This document shows positions 34,709 to 43,730 of a DNA stretch of 64,000 nt, piece by piece. A model generated the notes under the pieces. The model made no database searches. It worked only from the letters and a program-made list of their open reading frames with translations, and was not told where the DNA came from. The position numbers and the translations under genes were made by a program. The stretch is from Agaribacillus aureus. GTDB taxonomy: Bacteria > Bacteroidota > Bacteroidia > Cytophagales > Cyclobacteriaceae. The stretch's first letter is position 1; each line of letters opens with the position of its first letter. The stretch is from contig JAUJEB010000001.1 in assembly GCA_030442055.1 (NCBI GenBank), positions 2,604,001 through 2,668,000 of the forward strand, read 5' to 3'.

Positions 34709-35896
34709 ATGTACAAGCTTAAATGGTTTTTAGGACTCGGAATTCTATTTATCATTTTAAATTTTGACATAAACGCCCAAAATTTAGTACGCAATGGTAG
34801 TTTCGAAAATGCCAGCGCCTGTCCGGTCGGGTTGGACGAGTTGGCCTTTTGTGATTATTGGTTACCATTTGGTACAAACCATCCTTCCCCCGATTATTTT
34901 CACTCCTGCTCCAGTCCTCACAGAATGGGAATTCCCAATAATGCTTTTGGACATCAATACGCCAAAAGTGGCCAGGCATATGCCGGCCTGATTGCCTATT
35001 TAACGGTAGAAGCGGAAGAAGAAGAAAATTGGGAGCTGTCCAATAATCATCGCGAGTTTATACAAACTTATTTAACCTACCCGCTGGAGGAAGGAAAGAC
35101 CTATTACGCTGAATTTCATGTAAGCCTGGTTGAAGATTGCGATTATGCTATTGCCAATTTAGGGTTGTTAATGACGGTGGAAACCCCTGAACTGACATGG
35201 CCAAAAATTCAATTTGAGTATTTCAAACCACAGATCCGACATGATAGAAATCTGGTGATTGCGGACAACAAAACCTGGACTAAAATCTCCGGAACCTTTA
35301 AAGCCAAAGGAGGTGAAAACGTTCTGACCATAGGAAATTTTGATAATGATGAACGAACGAAAGTAAAAAAGAATAAGTCAGCCAAGTTAAATAATATATT
35401 CCGTAAAAAATTCCTGCCCAAAATCGCCTATTATTATATAGATGACGTAAAGGTAATGGCGGTAGATAGTCTTAATAAAGACGTTCAAACCCAGCCGGCA
35501 ATTGTACATAGGAAGCCCCTGAATGACGAATATTTTGGAACCATCTCCGTTGGTGACAAAGTCCAGCTAAATAATATCTATTTTGAATTTGACAAAGCGA
35601 CCCTCCTGGCAGAATCCTTTTTTGAATTAAATAAACTGTTCAATCTGCTACAGGAAAATCAGGACATGGAAATCCGTATTGAAGGCCATACTGACATCAT
35701 TGGATCCGACAAATACAATGAGACCCTATCCAGGAAAAGAGCCGAAGCAGTAGTAGATTATCTGGTAAAAAAAGGTATAGGGAAAACAAGGATTTTCTTC
35801 AAAGGTTATGGCCGCAGCGCACCGGTGGCCAGCAACGAATCTGAAAAAGGACGCTCTCTGAATCGGCGGGTTGAGTTTTTAATCCTGAAAAAGTAG
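34709..35896 (+). CDS. OmpA family protein with unusual N-terminal domain
   Basis: 395 residues. Signal peptide 1-24 (FIILNFDINAQ), then a novel-looking domain (about 25-260) that opens NLVRNGSFENASACPVG and contains paired Cys, GHQYAKSGQAYAGL and a beta-rich IYYDDVKV-like ending, similar in style to carbohydrate-binding jelly rolls. The C-terminus (about 285-395) is a standard OmpA peptidoglycan-binding domain, with FEFDKATLLAESFFELNKL and EGHTDIIGSDKYNETLSRKR. It should be an outer-membrane or periplasmic protein anchored to the wall. No TPR or PD40 repeats are present, so it is not PorE-like. Confidence 0.82.
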   Translation: MYKLKWFLGLGILFIILNFDINAQNLVRNGSFENASACPVGLDELAFCDYWLPFGTNHPSPDYFHSCSSPHRMGIPNNAFGHQYAKSGQAYAGLIAYLTVEAEEEENWELSNNHREFIQTYLTYPLEEGKTYYAEFHVSLVEDCDYAIANLGLLMTVETPELTWPKIQFEYFKPQIRHDRNLVIADNKTWTKISGTFKAKGGENVLTIGNFDNDERTKVKKNKSAKLNNIFRKKFLPKIAYYYIDDVKVMAVDSLNKDVQTQPAIVHRKPLNDEYFGTISVGDKVQLNNIYFEFDKATLLAESFFELNKLFNLLQENQDMEIRIEGHTDIIGSDKYNETLSRKRAEAVVDYLVKKGIGKTRIFFKGYGRSAPVASNESEKGRSLNRRVEFLILKK

Positions 35897-35913
35897 CAGC
35901 TTCTAACCTGTTA

Positions 35914-35944
35914 TTGAATATTTACGTTCATACTGAATATTCAA
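35914..35944. repeat. Inverted repeat before the NTF2-like gene
   Basis: Arms TTGAATATT (35914-35922) and AATATTCAA (35936-35944), a 13-base spacer. It lies between the OmpA stop and the NTF2-like start (29 bases upstream). No T-run follows, so an operator is somewhat more likely than a terminator. Confidence 0.3.
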
Positions 35945-35972
35945 GCTAAACATTAACTCAACCCCTAACCCA

Positions 35973-36428
35973 ATGAAAACTAAACAAGTTCTTATTGTTG
36001 TCAGTTTTATGCTGATCCCATTCTTTGCGTTTAAGCATTACCACCATGCTGCGGTAGCAGAAAAAGAAGTGAAAGATCTCATTGAAAAAGCCTATATCAA
36101 TGGGGCGTTTAATGCGTTAAATCCCGATGCGATGGCCTCCGGTTTTCATCCTGATTTTGCCATATTTTCTGCAAAAGGAGAATCTATAGAAAAATATCCC
36201 ATAAAAAATTGGGTGGAGAGCGTCAGGAAACGGAAGGCTGAGGATGGTTTTGATCCGGCCAAAAACAAGTGGGAGCACCATTTTGCGGCAATAGATGTAA
36301 CCGGTGGTTCTGCCTCAGCCAAAATAGAGCTTTCCAGGAACGGGAAAAAAGTTTACACGGATTACCTTTCCCTATTGAAGTTTGATAGCGGCTGGAAAAT
36401 AGTGGCCAAGGTTTATCACAAACACTAA
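35973..36428 (+). CDS. Exported NTF2-like protein (putative lumazine-binding family)
   Basis: 151 residues with an N-terminal hydrophobic signal (VLIVVSFMLIPFFAF) and an NTF2-like cone fold: VKDLIEKAYINGAFNALNPD for helix 1-2, then MASGFHPDFAIF, and a C-terminal strand pair ending YLSLLKFDSGWKIVAKVYHK. The pattern matches PF12893-type proteins. They bind small molecules or act as steroid-isomerase-like enzymes, but this one cannot be assigned. It converges with proline dehydrogenase and shares a bidirectional terminator. Confidence 0.82.
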   Translation: MKTKQVLIVVSFMLIPFFAFKHYHHAAVAEKEVKDLIEKAYINGAFNALNPDAMASGFHPDFAIFSAKGESIEKYPIKNWVESVRKRKAEDGFDPAKNKWEHHFAAIDVTGGSASAKIELSRNGKKVYTDYLSLLKFDSGWKIVAKVYHKH

Positions 36429-36438
36429 GAAAAAGACA

Positions 36439-36478
36439 AAATGTGAAGTCACCAAAACGGCTTCACATTTTTATTTTT
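36439..36478. terminator. Bidirectional terminator between convergent genes
   Basis: Stem AAAATGTGAAG paired with CTTCACATTTT (36439-36449 with 36462-36472), loop TCACCAAAACGG, with A and T tracts at the base. It serves the NTF2-like gene and proline dehydrogenase. Confidence 0.8.
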
Positions 36479-36481
36479 ATA

Positions 36482-37684
36482 CTAACCAGGTTGCGTCGAT
36501 CGTGACATGCCGAGTCGTCGTTTTATTTCCCTCTTTATATAGGCAAACTCCCTACTACTTTGACCGGCCACCGATGAGTTTTCCTGGGATCTTCGGAACA
36601 GGTAAGGAAGTACAGCCTGTACGGGGCCGTAGGGGACATACTTCACTACATTGTATCCGGACTTTGACAGGTTAAATGAAATATTGTCGCTCATACCGTA
36701 TAGCTGGGCGAAAAATATAATCGGGTCTGCCGGATCAATTTTTTTTTCCTCCATCAACTGTGTCAGGTACAGGTTGCTATATTCATTGTGTGTTCCCGAA
36801 CACAACCCTATGGCGTCGTAATTGTCCACACAAAACTTCAGGGCCAGGTTAAAATCCCGATCGGAAGATGCCTTATCCGGTTGTATCGGACTTACATACC
36901 CCATCTCCGCCGCCCGATCTCTTTCCTTTTCCATGTAGGCTCCTCGCACTAACTTTGCGCCTAAAAGCGAACCCCGGTCTATCACCATTGAAAACGCGGA
37001 CTTTAAGTTATCTAACATATCGGTTCGATACATTTGAAACGTATTATACACGACTACCTTTTCACGGTTAAACTTCACCATCATCTCATAGGCTAGTTCG
37101 TCAATTGTGTCTTGCATCCAGGACTCTTCACCATCGATTAATATTCTGGTGTTACACCGGTGAGCCTCATGACAAATATTTTCAACACGTGTTTTTACCA
37201 TCTGAAAAGATTGGCACTCTTGTTCCGTCAATTTGGCCCCACTTTGAATCTTGGTGAGCAAATCAGCTGGGGCAACGCCAGTAGGCTTAAAAACGCAAAA
37301 AGGGATATCGTCTGAGTCCCTGGATTTATTGATCGTACGAATTATCTCCTCGGCGGTTTTGTCAAAACCCTGCTCGGTCTTTTCTCCTTCTACAGAATAA
37401 TCGAGAATAGCTCCGATATTAAATTTGGCTAGCTCGCGAATGGTTTTCTCACTCTCCAGAATAGTTTCTCCTCCACAAAAGTGCTCAAAGACAGTATATT
37501 TAATGAGGGGCTTGACAGGGAAATTGATTTTGAAAAAAAAACTAATCAAATTATTAGCTATTTTTACCAACTTATTGAAGTGCATGCCGCCAAATAGCAG
37601 ATACATCTTAAAAAGGCGGTAATTTGATTTGGAAGAAAATGCCACGGAGGTATCTTCAAATGAAACAGGTTTAGTTGCTTTCAT
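36482..37684 (-). CDS. Proline dehydrogenase
   Basis: 400 residues of the PRODH TIM-barrel family, which oxidises proline to pyrroline-5-carboxylate with FAD, passing electrons to quinone. Motifs: GAKLVRGAYMEKERD (FAD contact) near 235, DNYDAIGLCSGTHNE, and the C-terminal YLFRRSQENSSV characteristic of the active site. It is the monofunctional eukaryote-like type, so P5C dehydrogenase must be encoded elsewhere. An exact -7 box lies 20 bases upstream. It is divergent from aroB. Confidence 0.93.
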   Translation of the reverse strand: MKATKPVSFEDTSVAFSSKSNYRLFKMYLLFGGMHFNKLVKIANNLISFFFKINFPVKPLIKYTVFEHFCGGETILESEKTIRELAKFNIGAILDYSVEGEKTEQGFDKTAEEIIRTINKSRDSDDIPFCVFKPTGVAPADLLTKIQSGAKLTEQECQSFQMVKTRVENICHEAHRCNTRILIDGEESWMQDTIDELAYEMMVKFNREKVVVYNTFQMYRTDMLDNLKSAFSMVIDRGSLLGAKLVRGAYMEKERDRAAEMGYVSPIQPDKASSDRDFNLALKFCVDNYDAIGLCSGTHNEYSNLYLTQLMEEKKIDPADPIIFFAQLYGMSDNISFNLSKSGYNVVKYVPYGPVQAVLPYLFRRSQENSSVAGQSSREFAYIKREIKRRLGMSRSTQPG

Positions 37685-37703
37685 ATGTTGTGTTTATCCG
37701 TTG

Positions 37704-37711
37704 CAAATATA
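37704..37711 (-). promoter_or_regulatory. -7 box for proline dehydrogenase
   Basis: Minus strand TATATTTG, an exact TAnnTTTG match 20 bases from the start codon, predicting a short leader. The -33 element at 19 bases is poor. Confidence 0.45.
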
Positions 37712-37741
37712 AAAAAACCAATTTATTGAAAAAGGAAATTT

Positions 37742-38800
37742 ATGACACCTGGTGAGGTAGTAATTACAAGGAATTTAAGGGAATCGTTAAACACGTATTT
37801 TGATGGTAAAAACTATTCCTATGTTGGCGTTTTAGTGGATGAAAATACCAGGGCTCATTGTTATGACCTGGTTAAAGATGCGCTGCCGCCACATATCATT
37901 TTGGAAATTGAAAGTGGGGAGGATAAGAAAACATTAGACACTTGTGCGAGTATCTGGCATCAGCTTACCGAAGCCAGATTTGATAGAAAGTCGCTGCTTA
38001 TTAACCTGGGTGGCGGTGTGATTGGAGACATGGGAGGATTTTGCGCGGCAACTTACAAAAGAGGTATTGAGTTTATCAATCTACCCACCACGCTACTGGC
38101 CCAGGTTGACGCGAGTATTGGTGGTAAGCTGGGCATAGATTTTCAGGGGTTTAAAAATCACATCGGCTTGTTTCAGTCACCTCAAAAAGTAATCATCCAC
38201 GATCATTTTCTTAATACTTTACCATATAAGGAGTTAAGATCCGGCTTCGCAGAAGTGATAAAACACAACCTGATCAGGGATAAGGCAGGGTGGATCAATT
38301 TAATTAAAACGCCATTGAAAGAGCAACCTTGGTATGATATCATCGCTCATTCCACCCGTGTCAAGCAGGAAATCGTAGCAGAAGACCCGTTGGAAAAGGG
38401 CTTGAGAAAGATACTTAACTTCGGCCACACCATTGGTCATGCAGTGGAAAGCTTTTACCTCAATAAACCCGGGAAACATTTATTGCATGGAGAGGCCATC
38501 GCCGTGGGGATGATAGCGGAAGCCCAGCTTTCAACATGGAAGAATGGGATGCCGGAAAACGAATGTTCCCAGATCACCAATTACCTGGTCGATTTATATG
38601 AACCGGCACCAATCGATACTAATGACATCCAAGAGATAAGCCGTCTCGCCTTACAGGACAAAAAAAACCAGGGATTAAATATAAAATGTTCTTTACTGGA
38701 AGAAATCGGAAAGGCTAACTACGACATTCCGTTAGAGCAAAAGGAAATCCACGATGCGTTGGAGCAATACAACCAACTATTGCCAAAACACCATCAATAG
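37742..38800 (+). CDS. aroB: 3-dehydroquinate synthase
   Basis: 352 residues. It converts DAHP to 3-dehydroquinate, step two of the shikimate pathway, using NAD and a divalent metal. Motifs: INLGGGVIGDMGGFCAATYK (NAD site), LPTTLLAQVDASIGGKLGID, and FGHTIGHAVES with metal-binding His, together with the Glu of the GFAEVIKHNLI segment. aroA follows 420 bases downstream on the same strand with a small opposite-strand gene between, so the two aromatic genes are clustered but not a simple operon. Confidence 0.95.
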   Translation: MTPGEVVITRNLRESLNTYFDGKNYSYVGVLVDENTRAHCYDLVKDALPPHIILEIESGEDKKTLDTCASIWHQLTEARFDRKSLLINLGGGVIGDMGGFCAATYKRGIEFINLPTTLLAQVDASIGGKLGIDFQGFKNHIGLFQSPQKVIIHDHFLNTLPYKELRSGFAEVIKHNLIRDKAGWINLIKTPLKEQPWYDIIAHSTRVKQEIVAEDPLEKGLRKILNFGHTIGHAVESFYLNKPGKHLLHGEAIAVGMIAEAQLSTWKNGMPENECSQITNYLVDLYEPAPIDTNDIQEISRLALQDKKNQGLNIKCSLLEEIGKANYDIPLEQKEIHDALEQYNQLLPKHHQ

Positions 38801-38917
38801 CTGAACCTACTATAACTAATATGACTATTAATCATCCAGCGTTCTACGCCGCTAATAAAAAAAAATTGACATCGAAAGGATTAAAGATCATCGGGCAGTG
38901 CTTACCTTAAATTTGTT

Positions 38918-39115
38918 TTAGTAAAAAGTAAACCCCTTAGATTTTGACATGGAGACTTTCACCTCATCTTCCAGATTTTTTCTTAAATCACGTGCTTTTT
39001 TCGTCAACGACTGCCTGGTTTTTTTTCCACTTTCCGGAGCGAATAGCATCCCTGCTAAAGCTCCGGCGGCAGCCCCTCCGAGAAATGTCAGTAAAATTTT
39101 ACCTGAGCTTTTCAT
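38918..39115 (-). CDS. YtxH domain protein
   Basis: 65 residues: a Gly/Ala-rich TM helix (ILLTFLGGAAAGALAGMLFA) followed by PESGKKTRQSL and a basic coiled coil, exactly the YtxH pattern. Members are small membrane proteins induced by stress in several phyla; mechanism unknown. It lies on the opposite strand between aroB and aroA. Confidence 0.88.
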   Translation of the reverse strand: MKSSGKILLTFLGGAAAGALAGMLFAPESGKKTRQSLTKKARDLRKNLEDEVKVSMSKSKGFTFY

Positions 39116-39170
39116 ACTTTTATTATTTAAAAATTTAACACCAAAGCCATTATATCCGGTGTTATAGAAA

Positions 39171-39201
39171 ATCTTTGTATTATTAAATTTAATCTTTGTA
39201 T
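39171..39201. promoter_or_regulatory. Direct repeat ATCTTTGTAT upstream of aroA
   Basis: Two copies of ATCTTTGTAT at 39171 and 39192, 21 bases apart (two helical turns), 21-51 bases upstream of the aroA start. Each contains TTTG, so they may also contribute promoter elements. Confidence 0.35.
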
Positions 39202-39221
39202 AATATTAATTAAATAGACGT

Positions 39222-40463
39222 TTGAAAACACATAAAAGTTGCAAAATATCTCACACAAATCATTTAAATAACCTGGATGTACCTCTTTCCTCTTCCAAAA
39301 GCGAAAGTAATCGGGTTTTAATACTCAATGCCTTCAGCAAACCGCAAGCCACCATCGGCAACTTATCAGATGCCCGGGATACCCGTACCATGCAGCGTTT
39401 ACTCTCCAGTCAGGAAGAAATATTGGATGTGCTGGATGCCGGTACTACCATGCGGTTTCTGATTGCCTATCACGCCATTTCTCAAAGTAAAGTGACATTG
39501 ACAGGCACCGAGCGAATGCAACAGCGTCCCGTAAAAATCCTGGCAGATGCCTTAAAAGTCCTGGGCGCCGAGATCGAGTATCTGAGAGAACCAGGTTACC
39601 CGCCTATCCTTTTGAAACCCTTTCCCGGCCAAAAATCAACCGAGTTGGAAATTAGGGGAGACGTTAGTAGCCAATACATTTCAGCCTTGTTAATGATCAG
39701 CCCTGTATTACCATCCGGGCTAACGATTCATCTGACCGGCAAAATAATGAGTAGACCTTATATTGAAATGACACTGTCTTTAATGGCACATTATGGCATC
39801 AAGTATGATTGGCAAGGAAATACCATCCGGATAGAACCGCAGGCATATAAAGCGCTGGATTATACAATTGAATCGGATTGGTCCGGCGCAAGTTATTGGT
39901 TTGCGATGGTGGCACTGGCTGAAAAGGCTGAAATCAAACTCTTAAACCTCAGAGAAAAGTCGTTGCAGGGCGACAAGGCGATCGTGGAAGTAATGGATCA
40001 GCTTGGGGTATCAGGTCAATTCGAAGAAGACGGGATAGTACTGTCGAAGAAAGAACATAAAAACAATGTAGACATTGACTTCAGCCATTGCCCCGATCTA
40101 GCGCAAACGGTAGCAGTTACCTGCGCCGCTAAAGGTATTGGCGGCACATTCAGCGGCTTGGAAAGTCTGAGAATAAAGGAAACAGACCGCATTGCAGCAT
40201 TGCAAAATGAATTAGCCAAAATTGGCGCCCAACTTACAGAGCCAGCGCCCGGTGAATGGCAACTTATACCGGGCACTAGGAGTGGGAAATATGAAAACCT
40301 AACATTTGAGACCTATGAGGATCACCGGATGGCTATGGCCCTGGCACCATTGGCGACACTGGGAAATGTCACGATAGAAGATCCGATTGTGGTAGAAAAG
40401 TCTTACCCAGGGTTCTGGTCTCACATGGCCATGGCAGGTTTCAAAATTGAAATGCAGGATTAA
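39222..40463 (+). CDS. aroA: 3-phosphoshikimate 1-carboxyvinyltransferase (EPSP synthase)
   Basis: 413 residues. It joins phosphoshikimate and PEP in step six of the shikimate pathway. Motifs: SSSKSESNRVLIL (substrate Lys), DAGTTMRFLIAY, TGTERMQQRPVKILADAL, GDVSSQYISALLM, DFSHCPDLAQT and KETDRIAAL followed by EDHRMAMALAPLA. The N-terminal loop is SSSKS rather than the common PGSKS. No in-frame ATG precedes the first conserved motif; an in-frame TAA at 39207 limits the start, and the TTG at 39222 is the only ordinary candidate. Confidence 0.93.
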   Translation: MKTHKSCKISHTNHLNNLDVPLSSSKSESNRVLILNAFSKPQATIGNLSDARDTRTMQRLLSSQEEILDVLDAGTTMRFLIAYHAISQSKVTLTGTERMQQRPVKILADALKVLGAEIEYLREPGYPPILLKPFPGQKSTELEIRGDVSSQYISALLMISPVLPSGLTIHLTGKIMSRPYIEMTLSLMAHYGIKYDWQGNTIRIEPQAYKALDYTIESDWSGASYWFAMVALAEKAEIKLLNLREKSLQGDKAIVEVMDQLGVSGQFEEDGIVLSKKEHKNNVDIDFSHCPDLAQTVAVTCAAKGIGGTFSGLESLRIKETDRIAALQNELAKIGAQLTEPAPGEWQLIPGTRSGKYENLTFETYEDHRMAMALAPLATLGNVTIEDPIVVEKSYPGFWSHMAMAGFKIEMQD

Positions 40464-40512
40464 AAACAGTCCATGACTGCGGCTTTATAAATTACCGGCT
40501 GATAAGTGGATG

Positions 40513-41307
40513 TTAATGCAGTAATGGTTTTAACTGCTGAAAATATGGCAAGGCTTTTATCAGCCTGCTCCCAAACCATGAAAACATTTCTCCATCCACC
40601 AGCAAAATTTTTGCGTTGGGACACAGTGATTCAAATTCGGCTATATGCTGCGCCTTGAATGGATAGGGCTCTGATGATAAAAGTATCACCTCGGGATTAT
40701 AGGCTTTAATTTGATCGGCACTGAGCTCGGGATACCGGGTGTATTTGTGCATCACGTTGTTAAAACCGCAAAGATTTAAGATCTCATGAATGTACGTTCC
40801 CCCTCCCACAGCCATAAAGGGTTTCCTCCAGATAAAGTAAAGCACACTTTTGTTGGTAACCGGCTCAAAATTGTGAAGCAGTTTATCTATGCGGCCTGTT
40901 ATACTATGGGCCTGAGACGGCCTGTTGCAGATCTGTCCGACAGCCGTAATCATCATTCGGTTATCTTCCAGGTTGCTGATATCGCTCATCCACACCGGAT
41001 AGAAGCGCTTTAACCTTTCGATACCTTCACGATAATTTTCCTCTTTATTACCGATTATCAAATCGGGAGCTAGTTGTGTAATACGATCAAAATGGAACTT
41101 CTTGGTGCCGCCAATTTTAATCTTCTCCCGAACCTGTGGGTTGAGATGTATGCAAAATTTGGTGACACCTACCAAGGCTTTTTCCAGCCCAAGGTCAAAT
41201 AACAATTCGGTTTGTGACGGCACCAGGGAAATTATGCGTTCGGGATTTGCAGGGACATCAACCTTATTTCCCATTTGATCCGTTACCGACTTGCGATGGT
41301 CTTTCAT
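40513..41307 (-). CDS. Helical-backbone metal receptor (BtuF-like)
   Basis: 264 residues with the TroA/BtuF fold: PERIISLVPSQTELLFDLGL at the N-terminus, GVTKFCIHL, LAPDLIIGNKEEN, and a late AYNPEVILLSSEPYPF. In most genomes such proteins are the periplasmic receptor for cobalamin or iron chelates. This one has no signal peptide or lipobox, so it would be cytoplasmic, which is common for this Bacteroidetes subgroup and leaves its role open. An ATG at 41307 is preferred to the GTG at 41313. It follows the saccharopine dehydrogenase gene by 17 bases. Confidence 0.82.
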   Translation of the reverse strand: MKDHRKSVTDQMGNKVDVPANPERIISLVPSQTELLFDLGLEKALVGVTKFCIHLNPQVREKIKIGGTKKFHFDRITQLAPDLIIGNKEENYREGIERLKRFYPVWMSDISNLEDNRMMITAVGQICNRPSQAHSITGRIDKLLHNFEPVTNKSVLYFIWRKPFMAVGGGTYIHEILNLCGFNNVMHKYTRYPELSADQIKAYNPEVILLSSEPYPFKAQHIAEFESLCPNAKILLVDGEMFSWFGSRLIKALPYFQQLKPLLH

Positions 41308-41324
41308 GTGCACATCGGTTTACC

Positions 41325-42662
41325 TCAGCATGTCATTTCCTTTTCAACCACTTTTATCCCTTCCTCCTCCAATACTTTTAATATGGGATCATAGATTTCC
41401 TTGGTAGTAGGGATTTTTATACCGGTGACACTGATTTTATTATTAAGTATCAGCTCAGCTGCAATACCCAACGGCAGGCCTACTGTTTTGGCCATAGCGG
41501 TATCTTCTGAATTCATTCCTTTTGCCACCATATAAGAGTGAATTTTACGCAGTTGATCACCATCCATGAAATCAAATTTATGCCACATGACAATCATGTC
41601 CTTGTCATCGGGGAGAATGGTCCATTTCTTTTTTAGTATGTGTTCCAGAATCTGAGCCGGGGTTCCCTCGGTCAGGCCTATCACCTCATCGTCAAACAAC
41701 CCAAGCCACCTCAACTTAAACATTTCTTCCCCTTCCAGATCGAGACTCAGATAATGCGCCAGCTTTAACTCTACAGAGTCCTGTGGATTGTAAGACAAAA
41801 AAGAGTTGATAAATTGCCGGTGTGTCATGTTTTCCACACCATCCATTTTATAGCTATCATCGGTGGCGCCCAATTGCACAAAAACATCCCACGCACGGCA
41901 GTAGCCCGGACGGCGAAAAGTACCCCGGTAGAGTGTTCGGATATTTTCCAATCCGTAAACCTTAAGATATTTCAGCGAATCCCTGTTGGCATATCCTTCA
42001 AAAAGACCGTATCCGGGGATTTCAACAATTTCGGTTCTCCTAAAAAGGCGGTGATAGGGAATATACTTGAGCCTGCCTTCCTGAATAAATTTCACCGTTC
42101 CGTTTCCAGCCATCACCACATTTCTGGGATTCCAGGTGAACTTGTATTTCCAAGGATTATTACCCTCCGACTCCGGCGCAATGAGACCGCCGGTAAAGGT
42201 TTCGAAATTTACCAGCTGATGGCCTTCTTCCCGGATATTGTTGATCACCTTCATCGCCGACATGTGATCAATCCCCGGGTCAAGTCCGCACTCCATTAGA
42301 AATAATAGTCCCTTCTGTTTTACCGCCGTCTCCAGTTCTTTAAGATCATCAGACACGTAGGAGGCAGTGATCAGGTTCTTGCCAAACTTCAAACAGCTTT
42401 TTGCCACATGAATATGGAAGGAGGCAGGTAGCATGGAAATAACAATATCGGCTTCACCAATCTCCTTATCTTTTTGCTCCTCATTAAAAACATCAAAGTG
42501 GATTCCTTTCAGGCCGGGCTTGGGGGGCAACTTTTCCTGCGCGAGGCGCTGATCGTAATCCCCTACTACCAGTTCCCAATTATAAACCTCTACTTTTTTG
42601 ATGAGGTATTTAATGAGAGAAGTCGATGACCTCCCAGCGCCCAATAGTAAAATTCTCTTCAT
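41325..42662 (-). CDS. Saccharopine dehydrogenase family protein
   Basis: 445 residues. N-terminal Rossmann site MKRILLLGAGRSSTSLIKYL, then DIVISMLPASFHIHVAKSCL, LITASYVSDD, FLMECGLDPGIDHMSAMKVI and a C-terminal domain ending with the family-typical KTVGLPLGIAAELIL. In eukaryotes such enzymes make or split saccharopine in lysine metabolism; in Bacteroidetes the homologue may serve lysine degradation or a related reductive condensation. The true start is the ATG at 42662, since the longer frame opens with TTG. It is divergent from cytidine deaminase. Confidence 0.9.
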   Translation of the reverse strand: MKRILLLGAGRSSTSLIKYLIKKVEVYNWELVVGDYDQRLAQEKLPPKPGLKGIHFDVFNEEQKDKEIGEADIVISMLPASFHIHVAKSCLKFGKNLITASYVSDDLKELETAVKQKGLLFLMECGLDPGIDHMSAMKVINNIREEGHQLVNFETFTGGLIAPESEGNNPWKYKFTWNPRNVVMAGNGTVKFIQEGRLKYIPYHRLFRRTEIVEIPGYGLFEGYANRDSLKYLKVYGLENIRTLYRGTFRRPGYCRAWDVFVQLGATDDSYKMDGVENMTHRQFINSFLSYNPQDSVELKLAHYLSLDLEGEEMFKLRWLGLFDDEVIGLTEGTPAQILEHILKKKWTILPDDKDMIVMWHKFDFMDGDQLRKIHSYMVAKGMNSEDTAMAKTVGLPLGIAAELILNNKISVTGIKIPTTKEIYDPILKVLEEEGIKVVEKEMTC

Positions 42663-42767
42663 TTCATCATTTAATTTGAGGCGCAAATTATGCTATTTAG
42701 TTTTTTGCCACAAAATATTTAGGAGAAATAAAATAGTGTTAAATTTAGTTACCCAAATCTTTTCACC

Positions 42768-43256
42768 ATGGCTAAAATTCTGGAGTTAAAAATTGACATT
42801 GAAGTGGCAGAATCCATGGATGATTTGGATCCGCAGTGGCAAAGACTTATCCGCGAGGCCGGGGAAAGTATTAACGGTGCATACGCCCCATACTCCAATT
42901 TTTATGTAGGGGCAGCGGTACTATTAAATAATAATATTATCGTTACCGGCAATAACCAGGAAAACGCAGCATATCCGGCAGGAATGTGTGCAGAGCGCGT
43001 TGCCTTGTTTTCGGCAGCCGCGCAATACCCGGCATACCCTGTCGAGCGAATAGCCATCGTCGCACGAAAAAACAACTCCCAAGAATTTTTACCGGCCTCG
43101 CCCTGCGGAAGTTGCCGTCAGGTCATGAGCGAATACGAGACCAGGAGTAAGAACCCCATTCAGGTTTTGATATTTGCGCCAGATAAAAACATGTATATTA
43201 TAAAAGGGATCGACAGCCTGCTACCCATCAAGTTTTCCAAAAACGATTTGCCCTAA
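42768..43256 (+). CDS. cdd: Cytidine deaminase
   Basis: 162 residues, tetrameric type. Zinc site: CAERVALFSAA (Cys ligand and catalytic Glu) and PCGSCRQVM (two Cys ligands). The substrate loop YAPYSNFYVGAAVLL is also clear. It deaminates cytidine and deoxycytidine in pyrimidine salvage. It is a single gene followed by a 474-base region without a convincing gene. Confidence 0.93.
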   Translation: MAKILELKIDIEVAESMDDLDPQWQRLIREAGESINGAYAPYSNFYVGAAVLLNNNIIVTGNNQENAAYPAGMCAERVALFSAAAQYPAYPVERIAIVARKNNSQEFLPASPCGSCRQVMSEYETRSKNPIQVLIFAPDKNMYIIKGIDSLLPIKFSKNDLP

Positions 43257-43730
43257 AAACCTGAACGACTTTTACCTTCACCGGTGTCAACGAAATCCGA
43301 CACGCCGGCCAGCACTTCAAATACCAGGTGATCGCCGGAAAAGCATAACACCTTCACCGATTTCTCCTGTCAAACATTGACCAGATCAGCAAAAAAGGAA
43401 TTACAATCCTTAATGTTTTACTGATGTAATAAAACGGGATGTTTATGATTGTTTGTCAATCACGTCAATAATAACTTTCAACCGAAATGAAAAAAGAACC
43501 GATTACATATAAATCTTCTTTAGTGCTTAACAATGAGCAGGTGGAATTTAAAAGAGAGGTTTAAGACCTGATAGAAAATACTAGTCGCTAAATAAGGAAA
43601 GTAACAATCAACACTGTAAGATATTTTGGCTAGATCGGTTTTTTAGAATAAGATTTCAAAACTATTGAAAAAATATGTTTTGAATTAAATAGAGGGTTTG
43701 TGGTCCATTAATTATTACGGAAACTGGATA
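43257..43730 (+). other. Intergenic region before the signalling cluster
   Basis: 474 bases between cdd and cheR. It has higher-GC patches near 43260-43380 that read as short open frames on both strands (about 30 codons, interrupted by stops), and a 25-codon frame MKKEPITYKSSLVLNNEQ from 43487. These could be a decayed gene. The promoter of the cheR cluster should be here; a TATGTTTTG element at 43674 is close to a -7 box but has one extra T. Confidence 0.4.

Noticed and set aside
40513-41307. Periplasmic vitamin B12 receptor BtuF
   Set aside because: No signal peptide or lipobox, no BtuCD genes and no cobalamin riboswitch are seen upstream, so only the fold is assigned.
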